From contig JAUZSF010000018.1 in assembly GCA_030949705.1 (NCBI GenBank), positions 87,273 to 151,272 of the forward strand: DNA of 64,000 bases, written 5' to 3'. The stretch comes from Robiginitomaculum sp. GTDB taxonomy: Bacteria > Pseudomonadota > Alphaproteobacteria > Caulobacterales > Maricaulaceae. A program made the translations under genes and the position numbers. Numbering within the stretch: the first letter of the stretch is position 1; every line of letters starts with the position of its first letter. Under the pieces are notes generated by a model. That model worked only from the letters and a program-made list of their open reading frames with translations, had not been told where the DNA came from and searched no databases. Positions 47,488 through 57,734 of the stretch are shown piece after piece.

Positions 47488-47507
47488 ATGAGTGAGCACT
47501 CACTCGT
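47488..47507. promoter_or_regulatory. TetR-type operator, aldo/keto reductase side
   Basis: ATGAGTGA-GCAC-TCACTCGT, an 8-4-8 inverted repeat with one mismatch between arms. It is nearly identical to the palindrome at the TetR gene start, so the same regulator probably controls the downstream reductase. Confidence 0.75.
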
Positions 47508-47641
47508 TTTCAGGTGTGTTTTAAAATTGAAATCCGTATGCATGACCCCTTTACTCATAGTCCACATAATTGATATTCCGCCTTGTCGATGCCCTGCGCC
47601 ATTTGCCCGCCAATACATACCCTGCGCCGGGCGGATGAACC

Positions 47642-48226
47642 TCATGATTTTTGTTGCCCCGGATGCCGCTCGCTGAGCGCCCAGGAATCATAGGCCGCCT
47701 CACAGGCGCTTACGATCTCGTCCTCATCCCAGTGCCGGCCCGAATTTTCCGCCCGCAACAGCGCCACAACGGGCGCATAAAACAGGCTGATCAGCAGATC
47801 AGCCGCCATATTCTTGAACGCCCCAGCAGCCACCCCATCATCACGCAATTGCGTCAGCACCCGCGCCATCTCCCTGTGACCCTGGCCGCCCTCTTTTTCC
47901 ATCAAGGGGGTTTCGGCAAATTTCTGGCCAAACAGCAGAGCATCCGGATCCGCCCGATAGGCGGCAAACACATGACGCCAGATATGGGTAAAGCGATCAT
48001 GGAGCGGGGCCGCCTCGTCATATTCCTCCATCACCGCCATATAGACTTCGGCCTTGATGCGCCGGTAAATCGCCAGCATCAGGGCGTCCTTGCTTTTGAA
48101 ATGCCGATAGATCGACCCCTCGGCCACCCCGGCTTCGGCGGCAATGCGCGCCGTGGTCGCCCCGGCAAAGCCATCGCGGGCCACCAGAGACAGGGCCGCG
48201 CGCTGAACCTTATCCTTGCTGGTCAT
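47642..48226 (-). CDS. TetR-family transcriptional regulator
   Basis: 194 residues. The N-terminal helix-turn-helix (VARDGFAGATTARIAAEAGVAEGSIYRHFKSKDALMLAIY) is typical TetR; the C-terminal ligand domain is variable. The frame extends to 48241, but MTSKDKV at 48226 is the likely start. It lies upstream of the aldo/keto reductase on the same strand and has near-identical operators before itself and before the reductase. The inducer is unknown. Confidence 0.92.
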   Translation of the reverse strand: MTSKDKVQRAALSLVARDGFAGATTARIAAEAGVAEGSIYRHFKSKDALMLAIYRRIKAEVYMAVMEEYDEAAPLHDRFTHIWRHVFAAYRADPDALLFGQKFAETPLMEKEGGQGHREMARVLTQLRDDGVAAGAFKNMAADLLISLFYAPVVALLRAENSGRHWDEDEIVSACEAAYDSWALSERHPGQQKS

Positions 48227-48229
48227 AAT

Positions 48230-48249
48230 ATGAGTGAGCATTCACTCAT
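48230..48249. promoter_or_regulatory. TetR operator over its own promoter
   Basis: ATGAGTGA-GCAT-TCACTCAT, a perfect 8-4-8 palindrome. On the minus strand a TATAAT (48248-48253) overlaps one end, so the operator covers the predicted transcription start and leaves only a short leader before the tetR ATG at 48226. Autorepression is the natural reading. Confidence 0.8.
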
Positions 48250-48419
48250 TATAAGACGAAAGGATCTAAACGCAAGAGGCTTATAGCACGTAATCCGACG
48301 ACATGATCGGTTGACCCCGGTATGCGATGGCCGACAGGCAAGTGGATCACAAGGGACCTCAGGTGCCATGCGCGAAAAGATACACATTGGCACTAACAGG
48401 GCCTTGCCGACCGCACGCC

Positions 48420-49274
48420 TTACAGGGTTTTGCTGGCCCCCGGGGCGATCGGATCGCCGCTGTCGCGCTCCTTGACGGCCTGTTTGAAGCCCACCTCCTG
48501 CGCCCGCTGGCGAAACCACAGCCCTTCGGGGGAATGGCGGGCGATACCATCAAACAGATTGGCAAATCTTTGGGTATTGTGCAGCCCCATGGCTTCATAG
48601 GCCTGGTTGATGCTCATTTTGCTCATCATCAACTGATTGCGCGGCACGCCCTTGATGCGATCGCACAGGGCCTGAACCTCGGCATCCAGCTGGGCCAGCG
48701 GCACCGATTTTAAAATCAACCCCATGGCCGCGGCCTCTTGGCCAGTAACCAGGTCGCCGGTGAACAACATGCGTTTTGCGTTTTCAATTCCCACACGCAC
48801 CACCCACATCATGGTGGTGGGCATGCCCCACACCCGGGCGGGCGGATAACCAATGCGCGCCTCATCGGCCATGATGATCAGATCACAGCACAGGGCAATA
48901 TCGCTGCCCCCGGCCACGGCAGCGCCATGAATTTTACCGATAACCGGTTTGGGCGAACGCCACAAAGACATAAAGTCATGGGTATTGCGCGCCATCATGG
49001 CGTAATCCAGGGTCGGATCCCATGGCATGTCCTGGCTGCCCGCTACCTCGCCCTCGGCCTCGGCATATTCTGTCAGGTCATAGCCGCCGCAAAACCCCTT
49101 GCCCGCGCCCTGCAAGACGATCACATGCACATTCGCATCCGCATCGGCCATTTCCACCGCCTGGCGCAATTCGGTTGGCATTTTGTCGTTTATCGCATTC
49201 AAGACCGCCGGGCGGTTCAGGGTGATGGTGGCGATGCGTTGGTCCACATCATAAAGAATGGTTTCAAAAGACAT
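48420..49274 (-). CDS. Enoyl-CoA hydratase/isomerase (crotonase) family protein
   Basis: 284 residues. The crotonase fold shows ITLNRPAVLNAIN, the first oxyanion segment GAGKGFCGGYDL and the second HGAAVAGGSDIALCCDLIIMADEARIGYP. Family members hydrate or isomerise acyl-CoA esters; the substrate is not predictable from sequence. It follows the CaiB-type gene by 11 bp, so they probably act on the same CoA ester. Confidence 0.93.
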   Translation of the reverse strand: MSFETILYDVDQRIATITLNRPAVLNAINDKMPTELRQAVEMADADANVHVIVLQGAGKGFCGGYDLTEYAEAEGEVAGSQDMPWDPTLDYAMMARNTHDFMSLWRSPKPVIGKIHGAAVAGGSDIALCCDLIIMADEARIGYPPARVWGMPTTMMWVVRVGIENAKRMLFTGDLVTGQEAAAMGLILKSVPLAQLDAEVQALCDRIKGVPRNQLMMSKMSINQAYEAMGLHNTQRFANLFDGIARHSPEGLWFRQRAQEVGFKQAVKERDSGDPIAPGASKTL

Positions 49275-49285
49275 GAGCCTGGCCC

Positions 49286-50467
49286 CTAGACAAGCGTTCC
49301 CGCTTCGAACAGTTTTTGAATCTCGGCATCAGAAAGCCCAAGATCGGACAGCACCTCGCGGGTATGCTGGCCAAGTTCGGGGGCGTCGGCAAGCTGATCT
49401 TGCGGATGATTTCCAAAACGCGCTGCTGGCTTTACCTGCAAGGCCCGTCCGGCAATGGCGTGTTGCCTTTCCCCCATGGCCCCAATGGCCGCGATTTGTT
49501 CATCATCGGCCAAATCGGTCAGGCGATTAACCGGCCCGGATGGTATGTTGGCATCCTTCAGGATTTGCAGGGCCTCCCGGGTGGTAAGTTTTGCCAGCTT
49601 TTCTTTAAAAATCTGCTGAAAATCTGTCCAATTGGCAAAACGCTCTGCCATGGTGTTAAAGCGTTCATCCTCTGCCAGAGACTGGCAGTCAAAGGCCTCT
49701 ACCAGGTCGACAAACTCCTTGTCGGACAGGACGACAAAAACGATTTGACCATCGCGGGTATCCCACGGCGTATAGACATTGGAGATGTCAGCAATTGGCA
49801 AATCCTGATCCGGGGTAGCGATCGGCCAGAATACATCCGGGGACAGAAAGTCCAGCGTGGCACTTAGCAGGGAAATATCGATCTGCTGGCCCTTGCCGGT
49901 CTTGTGTGCCTCCAGCAAGGCCGCACATACCGCCTGAGCCGCATTTAAGCCGGTCAATTTATCGCAAACCATCTGGGGCATCAGCCGAACTGGCTGTGCA
50001 CCACTTTGCGCCGCCGCCATGCCCGAGCGCGCCTGAATAATCGGATCATAGGTGCGCTGGTCCGCCATGGGACCCGTATCCCCGTTCCCGGTGATGGATA
50101 CATAAATCAGGCGCGGATTTTGGCTTTGCAGGGTTTTCGCATCCAGACCATGGCGCGCCATCACCCCGGGCCGGGAATTGGCGATAAAGACATCCGCGTC
50201 CCGGGTTAGCGCGACCACCAGCTTTTGAGCTGCCGGGTCCGACAAATTCATGCAGACCGAGCGCTTATTGCGCCCAAGTGCCAAAAAGGCCGCCGAAAAA
50301 TTTGGAGCCGGCGTCGGCCCCAGATGACGAACAAGATCACCCCCAAAGGGTTCAACCTTGATGACGTCCGCGCCCTGATCCGCCAGGATCCGGGTTGCCA
50401 GCGGCCCGGCGATCAACGTCGTGCAATCAATAACTTTTATACCGGAAAGCGGCCCCTTATGCGCCAT
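49286..50467 (-). CDS. CaiB/BaiF-family CoA-transferase
   Basis: 393 residues, a type III CoA-transferase. Motifs are KVIDCTTLIAGPLATRILADQGADVIKVE, NKRSVCMNLSDP and the catalytic Asp region QRTYDPIIQARSGM. It moves CoA between carboxylic acids; alpha-methylacyl-CoA racemases share the fold. It is paired with the crotonase gene downstream, recalling carnitine- or acyl-CoA-degrading operons. Confidence 0.93.
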   Translation of the reverse strand: MAHKGPLSGIKVIDCTTLIAGPLATRILADQGADVIKVEPFGGDLVRHLGPTPAPNFSAAFLALGRNKRSVCMNLSDPAAQKLVVALTRDADVFIANSRPGVMARHGLDAKTLQSQNPRLIYVSITGNGDTGPMADQRTYDPIIQARSGMAAAQSGAQPVRLMPQMVCDKLTGLNAAQAVCAALLEAHKTGKGQQIDISLLSATLDFLSPDVFWPIATPDQDLPIADISNVYTPWDTRDGQIVFVVLSDKEFVDLVEAFDCQSLAEDERFNTMAERFANWTDFQQIFKEKLAKLTTREALQILKDANIPSGPVNRLTDLADDEQIAAIGAMGERQHAIAGRALQVKPAARFGNHPQDQLADAPELGQHTREVLSDLGLSDAEIQKLFEAGTLV

Positions 50468-50727
50468 GGTACCCCCCTCGGCTTTGATGAGACCACAGAC
50501 CAGACTGGCAATGTATCAGTAAAACCATGGCCCGACCGGATGCCCGGTTCGGACCCATAAAACACATGCCTTCAAGATCATGCATACACCGTCTCCGCTA
50601 TGATGCCTGATACATATAGTCGATATGATGTCAGGTGACCACAGAAACCAGAGAGGCATACCGTTTTCGGGCGCGGATTTTAGTGTAGGGCCTCTGCACA
50701 ACTTACGCTTGGTTTTGTCGCCTGGTC
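50468..50727. other. Upstream region of the CaiB-crotonase pair with an imperfect palindrome
   Basis: About 260 bp between trxB and the CaiB-type gene. It contains CCTGATACATAT-AGTCG-ATATGATGTCAGG at 50606-50635, an imperfect inverted repeat that could be an operator. An 86-codon frame across the region has no support. Confidence 0.4.
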
Positions 50728-51672
50728 CTATTCCTCGGCGGCCAGAAAGTGCTCGGCTTCCAAGGCCGCCATACACCCCATGCCAGCCGCCGTGACCGCC
50801 TGGCGGTATTTATCATCGGTGACATCGCCGGCGGCATAAACCCCGGGGATATTGGTGGCGGTGCTGTCAGGCGCGGTGACCAGATAACCACCTTTTTTCA
50901 TTTCCAGCTGGCCTTCGAAAAGCGAGGTTTCGGGCTTGTGGCCGATGGCCACAAAAACACCATCCAGCGTGCGCACTTGTTCTTCACCGGTTTTAACGTT
51001 CTTCACCCGCATGCCGGTCACGCCCAGGGGATCTTCATCGCCCAGCACTTCTTCGAGCACATGGTCCCAGAGGATTTCCACCTTGTCGTTTCTGAACAGG
51101 CGGTTTTGCAGGATTTTTTCGGCCCGCAAAGAATCACGACGATGCACCAGCGTTACCTTGGAGGCAAAATTGGTCAGGAACAGCGCTTCTTCGACCGCGG
51201 TATTGCCCCCGCCAATCACCGCCACTTCCTTGCCGCGATAGAAAAACCCATCACAGGTGGCACAGGCGGAGACCCCAAAGCCCTGAAACTTTTCTTCCGA
51301 CGGCAGGCCCAGCCACATGGCCTGGGCCCCGGTGGCAATGATGACCACATCGGCGCTGTATTGCCGTCCGGTATCGCCTGTCAACCGAAAGGGCCGCGCG
51401 CCCAGTTCGGCCTTCACGATGGTATCTTCGATAATATGCGTGCCCATGGCCAGCGCCTGTTCGCGCATTTGTTCCATCAGCCAGGGGCCCTGAATCTGTT
51501 CGGCAAAGCCCGGATAATTTTCCACCTCCGAGGTGATGGTCAATTGCCCACCGGGCTGGATACCGGCAAACACCACCGGGGACAGCATGGCGCGCGCCGC
51601 ATAAATGGCGGCGGTATAACCGGCGGCACCAGAACCGATAATGGCAACGCTGGAATGGGCAATTTCAGACAT
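50728..51672 (-). CDS. trxB: Thioredoxin-disulfide reductase
   Basis: 314 residues. FAD site [16 protein letters not shown], redox pair [16 protein letters not shown] site [15 protein letters not shown] and C-terminal [15 protein letters not shown] are complete. It keeps thioredoxin reduced and so supports NrdA. It overlaps the ELM1 gene by 8 nt and is the last gene of greA-ELM1-trxB. Confidence 0.96.
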   Translation of the reverse strand: MSEIAHSSVAIIGSGAAGYTAAIYAARAMLSPVVFAGIQPGGQLTITSEVENYPGFAEQIQGPWLMEQMREQALAMGTHIIEDTIVKAELGARPFRLTGDTGRQYSADVVIIATGAQAMWLGLPSEEKFQGFGVSACATCDGFFYRGKEVAVIGGGNTAVEEALFLTNFASKVTLVHRRDSLRAEKILQNRLFRNDKVEILWDHVLEEVLGDEDPLGVTGMRVKNVKTGEEQVRTLDGVFVAIGHKPETSLFEGQLEMKKGGYLVTAPDSTATNIPGVYAAGDVTDDKYRQAVTAAGMGCMAALEAEHFLAAEE

Positions 51673-52651
51673 TTTTGTTTTCCTTCAAACGTACATAAAG
51701 GCGGCACACCACCTCTTTGGCGGCGCGATTGGTTTCGTCCAGCGGCTCGACCGGCCAGGTGGCCAGAGAGCCCGTAAAGGGCCGTGCCAGCCCTTCGCCG
51801 GCCAGCGACTCATAAAGCTGATTAAACTTTTCTTCCTTGCCTTCAAGATTGAACAGCAAAATCGGGCGACCAACGCTGGCCGCCTCGGTCAGCATATTGG
51901 TGGAATCATTGGTGACCAGCACCGCATCGGCCTCTTGCAGAAAGGCAAAATAGGGGTTGGGACCATCCTTGGGGGCCCCGGTCCACAACCAGGCCTGGTC
52001 CTGATCAGCAAACTGGCGGCGCAGGGCCCGGATCACCCGCTTTGGAGTGCGCCGCGACGTGGTGATCAATAAGGATACCTGATTGCCCAGCAAGCCTTGC
52101 AGGGATTTGATCAGCCGCTTGGTAATCTTTGGCGTGAATTTGTGGTGTTTGGAATTGCCCCCCAGCAAGACCGCCAGATGCGGTCGGGGATAGGCCTTCA
52201 TTTTGTCGGCAAAATCCTTCGCCGCCGCTTCCAGCAAAGCGGGGGTGATCCTGGTTGGCGAACCTAAAATGGAAAATATATTTTCCCCCTCCAGACCATC
52301 GTGTTGCGGCGGGATTACCAGATCAAAATGTTTGGGGTTTTTGCGCGGATCCTGCAATTGCACGGTTAGCGCCCTGCCATCAGTCCAATGGCGGATACTG
52401 CGCACATAGGGAATGCTGGCCCGGCCACAGCCGATACAGATATCCGGCCACGGGGTGGTCATGTCCGGGGTCGGTTTGCCCGCCCGGCCAAGATTGAACA
52501 GCTTGCGTTTGACCACAAAGGGGCGAATCTTTGCCGGCACCAGCGCACCAATGGCCTCGGCCAGTCCGCGGGTCTGGTTGGCTAGTCCGATACGGCCATC
52601 ATCGATGGTCCAGATGACGAGCTTGCCATGTGAGCCGGGGCTCACACCCAC
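51665..52651 (-). CDS. ELM1/DUF1022-family protein
   Basis: 328 residues. The family (named after a plant mitochondrial fission protein) is common in alphaproteobacteria and looks like a GT-B glycosyltransferase-type fold. Visible features are [80 protein letters not shown]. Its molecular function in bacteria is unknown. It starts with GTG at 52651 or at 52645, where GTGTGA overlaps the greA stop. Confidence 0.85.
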   Translation of the reverse strand: MGVSPGSHGKLVIWTIDDGRIGLANQTRGLAEAIGALVPAKIRPFVVKRKLFNLGRAGKPTPDMTTPWPDICIGCGRASIPYVRSIRHWTDGRALTVQLQDPRKNPKHFDLVIPPQHDGLEGENIFSILGSPTRITPALLEAAAKDFADKMKAYPRPHLAVLLGGNSKHHKFTPKITKRLIKSLQGLLGNQVSLLITTSRRTPKRVIRALRRQFADQDQAWLWTGAPKDGPNPYFAFLQEADAVLVTNDSTNMLTEAASVGRPILLFNLEGKEEKFNQLYESLAGEGLARPFTGSLATWPVEPLDETNRAAKEVVCRLYVRLKENKNV

Positions 52652-53115
52652 TCAACGGCAAGCACTTCCAGCGAGCGCGCACCACCGGGGGCTATGACCT
52701 CGACCACGTCGCCACTTTCCTTGCCAATTAAAGCACGGGCAATGGGCGAGGTGACCGACACCTTGCCCTTGGACACCTCGGCTTCGTCTTCGCCAACGAT
52801 TTTATAGACCGCTTCTTCTTCGGTATCTTCGTCGATGACTTTGACGGTCGCCCCAAATTTTACGGTATTGCCACCCAGTTCACGAACATCAATCACTTGC
52901 GCACGGGCAAGTTTGCTTTCGATATCCTTGACCCGGGCCTCGACAAACCCCTGGCGTTCCTTGGCAGCATGATATTCTGCATTTTCGCTCAAATCGCCAT
53001 GGGCGCGCGCCTCGGCAATCGCCGCAATAATTGCCGGGCGTTCCGTGGTTTTGAGAAATTTTAGTTCTTCGTCGAGGGCATCACGACCCTCGGCGGTCAT
53101 CGGGACTTTATTCAT
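52642..53115 (-). CDS. greA: Transcription elongation factor GreA
   Basis: 157 residues. GreA enters the RNA polymerase secondary channel and triggers cleavage of backtracked RNA. The N-terminal coiled coil carries the acidic tip ([14 protein letters not shown]), and the C-terminal FKBP-like domain has [23 protein letters not shown] and [19 protein letters not shown] sequence. A sigma70-type promoter is seen about 75 bp upstream. Confidence 0.97.
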   Translation of the reverse strand: MNKVPMTAEGRDALDEELKFLKTTERPAIIAAIAEARAHGDLSENAEYHAAKERQGFVEARVKDIESKLARAQVIDVRELGGNTVKFGATVKVIDEDTEEEAVYKIVGEDEAEVSKGKVSVTSPIARALIGKESGDVVEVIAPGGARSLEVLAVEWV

Positions 53116-53136
53116 GTTACCTGAATTCTCTTGCGT

Positions 53137-56100
53137 TCACGTGGTCAGGGCCGCCAACGCCAGCCCCGGATCCACACCGAAGTCAGCAATATAGCCCCGG
53201 TTGCGGGCAGGTTCAAGGTGTGGGGGCATTTCAACTCTGCCAGACCTAAATAAAGCCCGCTCCCCGGGCATGCCAGCTTCAGAATCCGCAACACACCCTC
53301 TTTTATGGAGAAAACGAACGAACCGGCCCGGGATTGCCCCCCCCGCATCGCGTTTGACCTGCGCTTCGGGGCCGCCATGGTGGCGACCACTTACACCAAC
53401 CCGCGCCAGCAAGGCCGCATTGCCGCCCGCCGCGGTGGTGTTGATGGTCAAGGTGCGCTCGCGGGCATACAGCGCGATATCATCATCGGCGCTTAGCACC
53501 GGCAGAATCGCACCAGAGCGGCGCGCCAGTGCGCTGGCAATCGTCTGACGATCTGCCCTGTCTGTAATGACCGCGCCAATATCGGCGGCCAGCAGCGTAT
53601 GGATATGCGCCGGTGACAGATGTGATACCAGCCCATCGGGGGCACCGTGGGCGCGCAAGACCCCGGCTATCCATTCAATATAAGGGCTGTGCTCATCACC
53701 GCACAGCACCAGAACTGCATTGCCTGCCGCCAGGGATTTGGCAATCTGCCGGTCCAGTATGGCCGGGCTTTCTGGCCCCATACACACCATGATGCCGCGA
53801 CCATGCAGGGAAAGCTGATTTGTCTCGCCGGTTGGTCCGGGCAGATTAATGGGGGATTTAAAGGCCCGCTGATAATCCTCCAGCGCCTCCTGATAGGCCG
53901 CCGTCTGCGAAGGATGGTGCGCCTTGACCGCCTTCAGCAATGCCCGCAAGAGAGCTTCGCGCGGCATTTGATCCCAGTCTATCGCCGCCTCCCGCGCCTG
54001 ACTCAGATCAAAAGTTTTTATGGCCGCGGCATGCTCTGCCTTTGTGGTTGTTGTGCTGGGCGAAGGGGCCGGGGCGCTGGAGGTCAAAGGCCGGGTAAGA
54101 CGGCGCAGATAATGCGGCCCGCCGGCCTTGGGGCCGGTGCCGGATAAGCCTTCGCCGCCAAAGGGCTGGACCCCCACCACCGCCCCGATCTGGTTGCGGT
54201 TCACATACAGATTGCCAATGCGGGCGCGGGCGGCAATTTCGTCAATGCGGTGATCACTGCGGGTGTGCAAACCAAGGGTGAGGCCAAAGCCGAGGGCATT
54301 GATCTGGTCCACCAGCGCCTCCAAACCATTGGCCGCATAGCGCACCACATGCAGTACCGGGCCAAAAATTTCGCGCTGCACATCGGCCACGGTGGCAATT
54401 TCAAACGCGATGGGGGCCACAAAATGACCGCCCTCGGCACCTTTGGGCATGGGGGGTTTCCCCCAAAACGTTGAACCGGCCGCGCATTTTTTCCACATAT
54501 GTTTCAATCATGGTTTTGGCCACCGCATCAATTACTGGGCCAATATCGCATTGGCGCTTGGTGGGTGCGGCGATGACCAGCGTATCCATGGCGCCGGAAA
54601 GCATTTCGGTAAAGGCATCGGCCATGTCATCCTGTATGCAAACCAGACGGCACGAGGAACACCGTTGCCCCGCACTGTGAAAGGCCGAGGCGATCATATC
54701 GCTGACCGCCTGTTCCAGCAAAGCGGTTGAATCGATAATCATGGCATTCACCCCCCCGGTTTCGGCAATCAAGGGGACCAGCGCGCGGCCGGTGTCCGCC
54801 AGATTATTGGCGATGGTTTTGGCGGTGCGGGTAGAGCCGGTAAAGCAAATCCCCTTAACCAATGCATGCGCGCTTAAATAATTGCCCAGCGTGGCGCCAT
54901 CGCCAATCACAAGGTGCAGGGTATCCACAGGAATGCCAGCCTCGTGCAAGAGCTTTACCACCCGGTGGGCGATCAATGGCGTTTGTTCCGCCGGTTTGGC
55001 AATCACCGTATTACCGGCCGCGAGGGCAGCAACAATCTGGCCGATAAAAATCGCCAGCGGGAAATTCCACGGCGATATGCAGGCCACAATACCAAGGGGG
55101 GCGCGCTCGTCATGGTCCAATGCCTCGGCCTGATCCGCATAATAGCGGCAAAAATCAACTGCCTCGCGAATTTCGGCAATGGCATCGGCAATGGTTTTAC
55201 CGGCTTCCCACACGCAAAGCTGGGTAAATTCATCCTGTTGTGCCTCCAAAAGATCGGCTGCCTTCCGCAGGCAGGCGCTGGCCTCAGCTCTGCTGCGCCC
55301 CTGTACCCAATCGGAGCGCTGGGCCAGATCAATCGCCGCATCTATGGCCTTGGTATCTGCATAAAAGGCCTCGCCGATTTCGATGTTCTGATCAAAAGGC
55401 GCCCGGATAGCAGTGGCGGGGCCACGCACTTCCCTGCCCCCAATGATCGAGGCCGCCACATAGTGGGGTGCCTTGGCCAAGAGCGCCTGCAAGGCATTGG
55501 CTTCTTTGGCCTGGGTCCAATCCACGCCGCGCGCGGTGAGGCGCGTCATGCCAAAGGCATTTTGGGGCTCGGGGATGACATAGCTATCAGGGGGGAGACT
55601 GGTTTGCGCGCTCTCAATGGGGTCTCGTACCAGTGATTGGATATCTGTTTTGTTGTCGGTGAGTTGATTAACGAAAGAGGAATTGGCCCCGTTTTCCAAC
55701 AGGCGGCGCACCAGATAGGGCAGCAAATCGCGATGCTGGCCAACCGGGGCATAAATGCGGCTGGACACCCCGCCTTGCTCAATAAGCGCCGCATGCAGGC
55801 GCTCCCCCATGCCGTGCAGGCGTTGAAACTCAAAAGGCACACCGGCTTTTTTGGCCATATAATCAACCGCCAGCGCCGTTTGTGCATTATGAGTGGCAAA
55901 TTGCGAATAAATCTGTTCTGGCGCGCCCAGCATTTTTTGCGCACAGGCCAGATAGCTGACATCGGTATAGTCTTTGCGCGTAAAGACCGGATAACTAGGC
56001 AGACCCAATTCCTGCGCCCGCTTTAGTTCCATATCCCAATAGGCCCCTTTGACCAGCCGTACATTCAGCCGCCTCTGGGTGTCTTCCGCCCGCTGGATCA

Positions 56101-57097
56101 GGTGATCAAGGACCGCCAGGGCCCGGCGCTGATAGGCCTGCACCACAAAGCCCAGGCCGTCCCACCCGGACAGCTCTGGTGCCATCAACAGTGCTTCCAG
56201 CACCATCAGAGAGACTTCTAGGCGGTCTGCCTCTTCAGCATCAATGGTGATGCCAATGCCGCCTTCCTTGGCGATCTGCGCCAGGGTGATCAGCTTGCTG
56301 ACCAAAGGCGGCACGCACCGGTCGGCCTGAGTATATTCGTAACGCGGGTGCAAGGCCGACAGCTTGATCGAAATGCTGGGCCTTTGCATTGCGAAAGTAT
56401 AATTGCCGGCAATGCTGGCCAGATGGCGAACGGCCTGGGTATAGGCACGAAAATATTGCTCGGCATCCCGGTCGGTAAGCGCCGCTTCGCCCAGCATGTC
56501 ATAGGAAAAACCATAGCCCGCTTTTTCGTGATGGCGCGCCTTGGCGCAGGCCGCCTGAATATCATGGCCCAACACAAAGTGTTCGCCAATCAGCGCCATG
56601 GCCCGGTTCATGGCGGCCAGAAATACCCGGTCGCCCAGACGGGCCAGCATTGCCCGGACCTGGACCCCGCCGGTCAACTGCACCCAAAGCGAGGCAAACT
56701 GCATCCCCCGCGTGGCTAGATTGACCATGAAGGACGGGCTGTTGCCCGCGTGTTCGCCCCAGGTGCGGTTCATAAATTTATCCCGCACCAATTGGATGGC
56801 AGTGGCGGGGTCGGGGGTGCGGATCAGGGCTTCGGCCAGCCGCATCAGCGCGATCCCGTCTGTGCTGGACAGGCCATATTCCTGCATAAGGGCATCCACA
56901 AACCCAATAGAGCCGGTTTGGTCTCTAAGACGTTGCGCCATAGCGGCAGCACGTTTGGTGATCTGGTCGCGTTCCGGCTGGCTTAACCCGGTTTGACCAA
57001 TCAACCGGGCCATCAGGGCAGTTTCATCAGCGAGATAAAGTGCCGACAGGGCCCCATCGCTGGCCAATGGAGGACACACAGAATCAAGTCGCATCAT
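53137..57097 (-). CDS. putA: Bifunctional proline dehydrogenase/P5C dehydrogenase PutA, type B-like (frameshifted)
   Basis: Proline is oxidised to glutamate in two steps on one membrane-associated chain. There is no N-terminal ribbon-helix-helix domain. The PRODH barrel shows IKLSALHPRYE, RLVKGAYWDMELKRAQE and FEFQRLHGMGERL. The ALDH domain has the catalytic Cys in SAGQRCSSCR. The frame then breaks at G6 54451-54456 (+ strand; five expected) and resumes with MPKGAEGGHF, IFGPVLHVVRY and GGEGLSGTGPKAGG. A further ~230-residue ALDH-superfamily domain ends in INTTAAGGNAALL, as in type-B PutA. The frame runs on to 53137, but a one-base shift near 53403 would give a stop at 53391, just after that motif. 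The start ATG follows GGGAGAG. Confidence 0.92.
53188..53216 (-). promoter_or_regulatory. Sigma70-type promoter for greA
   Basis: On the minus strand TTGAAC (53211-53216) and TATATT (53188-53193) are separated by exactly 17 bp. The predicted leader to the greA ATG at 53115 is about 65 nt. It lies inside the apparent 3' extension of the putA frame, suggesting that extension is not coding. Confidence 0.6.
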
Positions 57098-57209
57098 GCT
57101 CTCTCCCTTGGGAGACAGTGTGCCAGATTTGAAAAGGAAATGTGGCTTTATTTCATTGTATTTTTGGGAATAAGGTATAGCATTTTTTCAAATAACGGCG
57201 AAAAAGGAC

Positions 57210-57713
57210 ATGATATTGTCATTTACGAAGAGATTAGACCTTTTGGATTTGAAAATCTTAAGCGAGATTCAAAACGATGGCCGGGTCCAGGTGGTTGATC
57301 TGGCCGAGCGGGTCAATCTGACCAAATCACCATGTCTGAAGCGTCTGCGCCGGTTGGAGAGGGATGGGTTTATCCGTGGTTATCGGGCCGATATTGATCC
57401 GCACAAGGTGGATCTGGGTCATCTGGTTTATGTGCAGGTCAAACTGGAAAGCACAGCCCGGGAAACCCTCGACAAGTTTAATAAGGCCGTGCGCCTGGTG
57501 CCCGAAATCCTGACCTGCCATATGATGTCCGGCGGCTATGACTATCTGTTGAAAATCCGCAGCAAGGATGTCAGCGCCTATCGGGCTTTATTGGGTGATG
57601 TCATTTCCTATTTGCCGGGGGTGCAGCAAACCTCGACCTTTCCAGTGCTGGAGGAGGTCAAAGACACCACCCAATTGGTGATCGATCCGGCGGTCACGCA
57701 GGGCGAGCGCTGA
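57210..57713 (+). CDS. Lrp/AsnC-family regulator, probable PutR
   Basis: 167 residues. The helix-turn-helix (LDLKILSEIQNDGRVQVVDLAERVNLTKSPCLKRLRRLERDGFIRGY) and the RAM ligand domain (LVYVQVKLES, CHMMSGGYDYLLKI) are typical. It is divergent from putA across 112 AT-rich bases, the arrangement of proline-responsive PutR activators of alphaproteobacteria. Because PutA here has no DNA-binding domain, an external regulator is expected. The start at 57210 has GGA very close; a TTG at 57216 is possible. Confidence 0.9.
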   Translation: MILSFTKRLDLLDLKILSEIQNDGRVQVVDLAERVNLTKSPCLKRLRRLERDGFIRGYRADIDPHKVDLGHLVYVQVKLESTARETLDKFNKAVRLVPEILTCHMMSGGYDYLLKIRSKDVSAYRALLGDVISYLPGVQQTSTFPVLEEVKDTTQLVIDPAVTQGER

Positions 57714-57734
57714 TAAACAAACGAGCCGGGATCA

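Noticed and set aside
50516..50776. 86-codon frame upstream of the CaiB-type gene
   Set aside because: Overlaps trxB antisense and shows no family or start signal.
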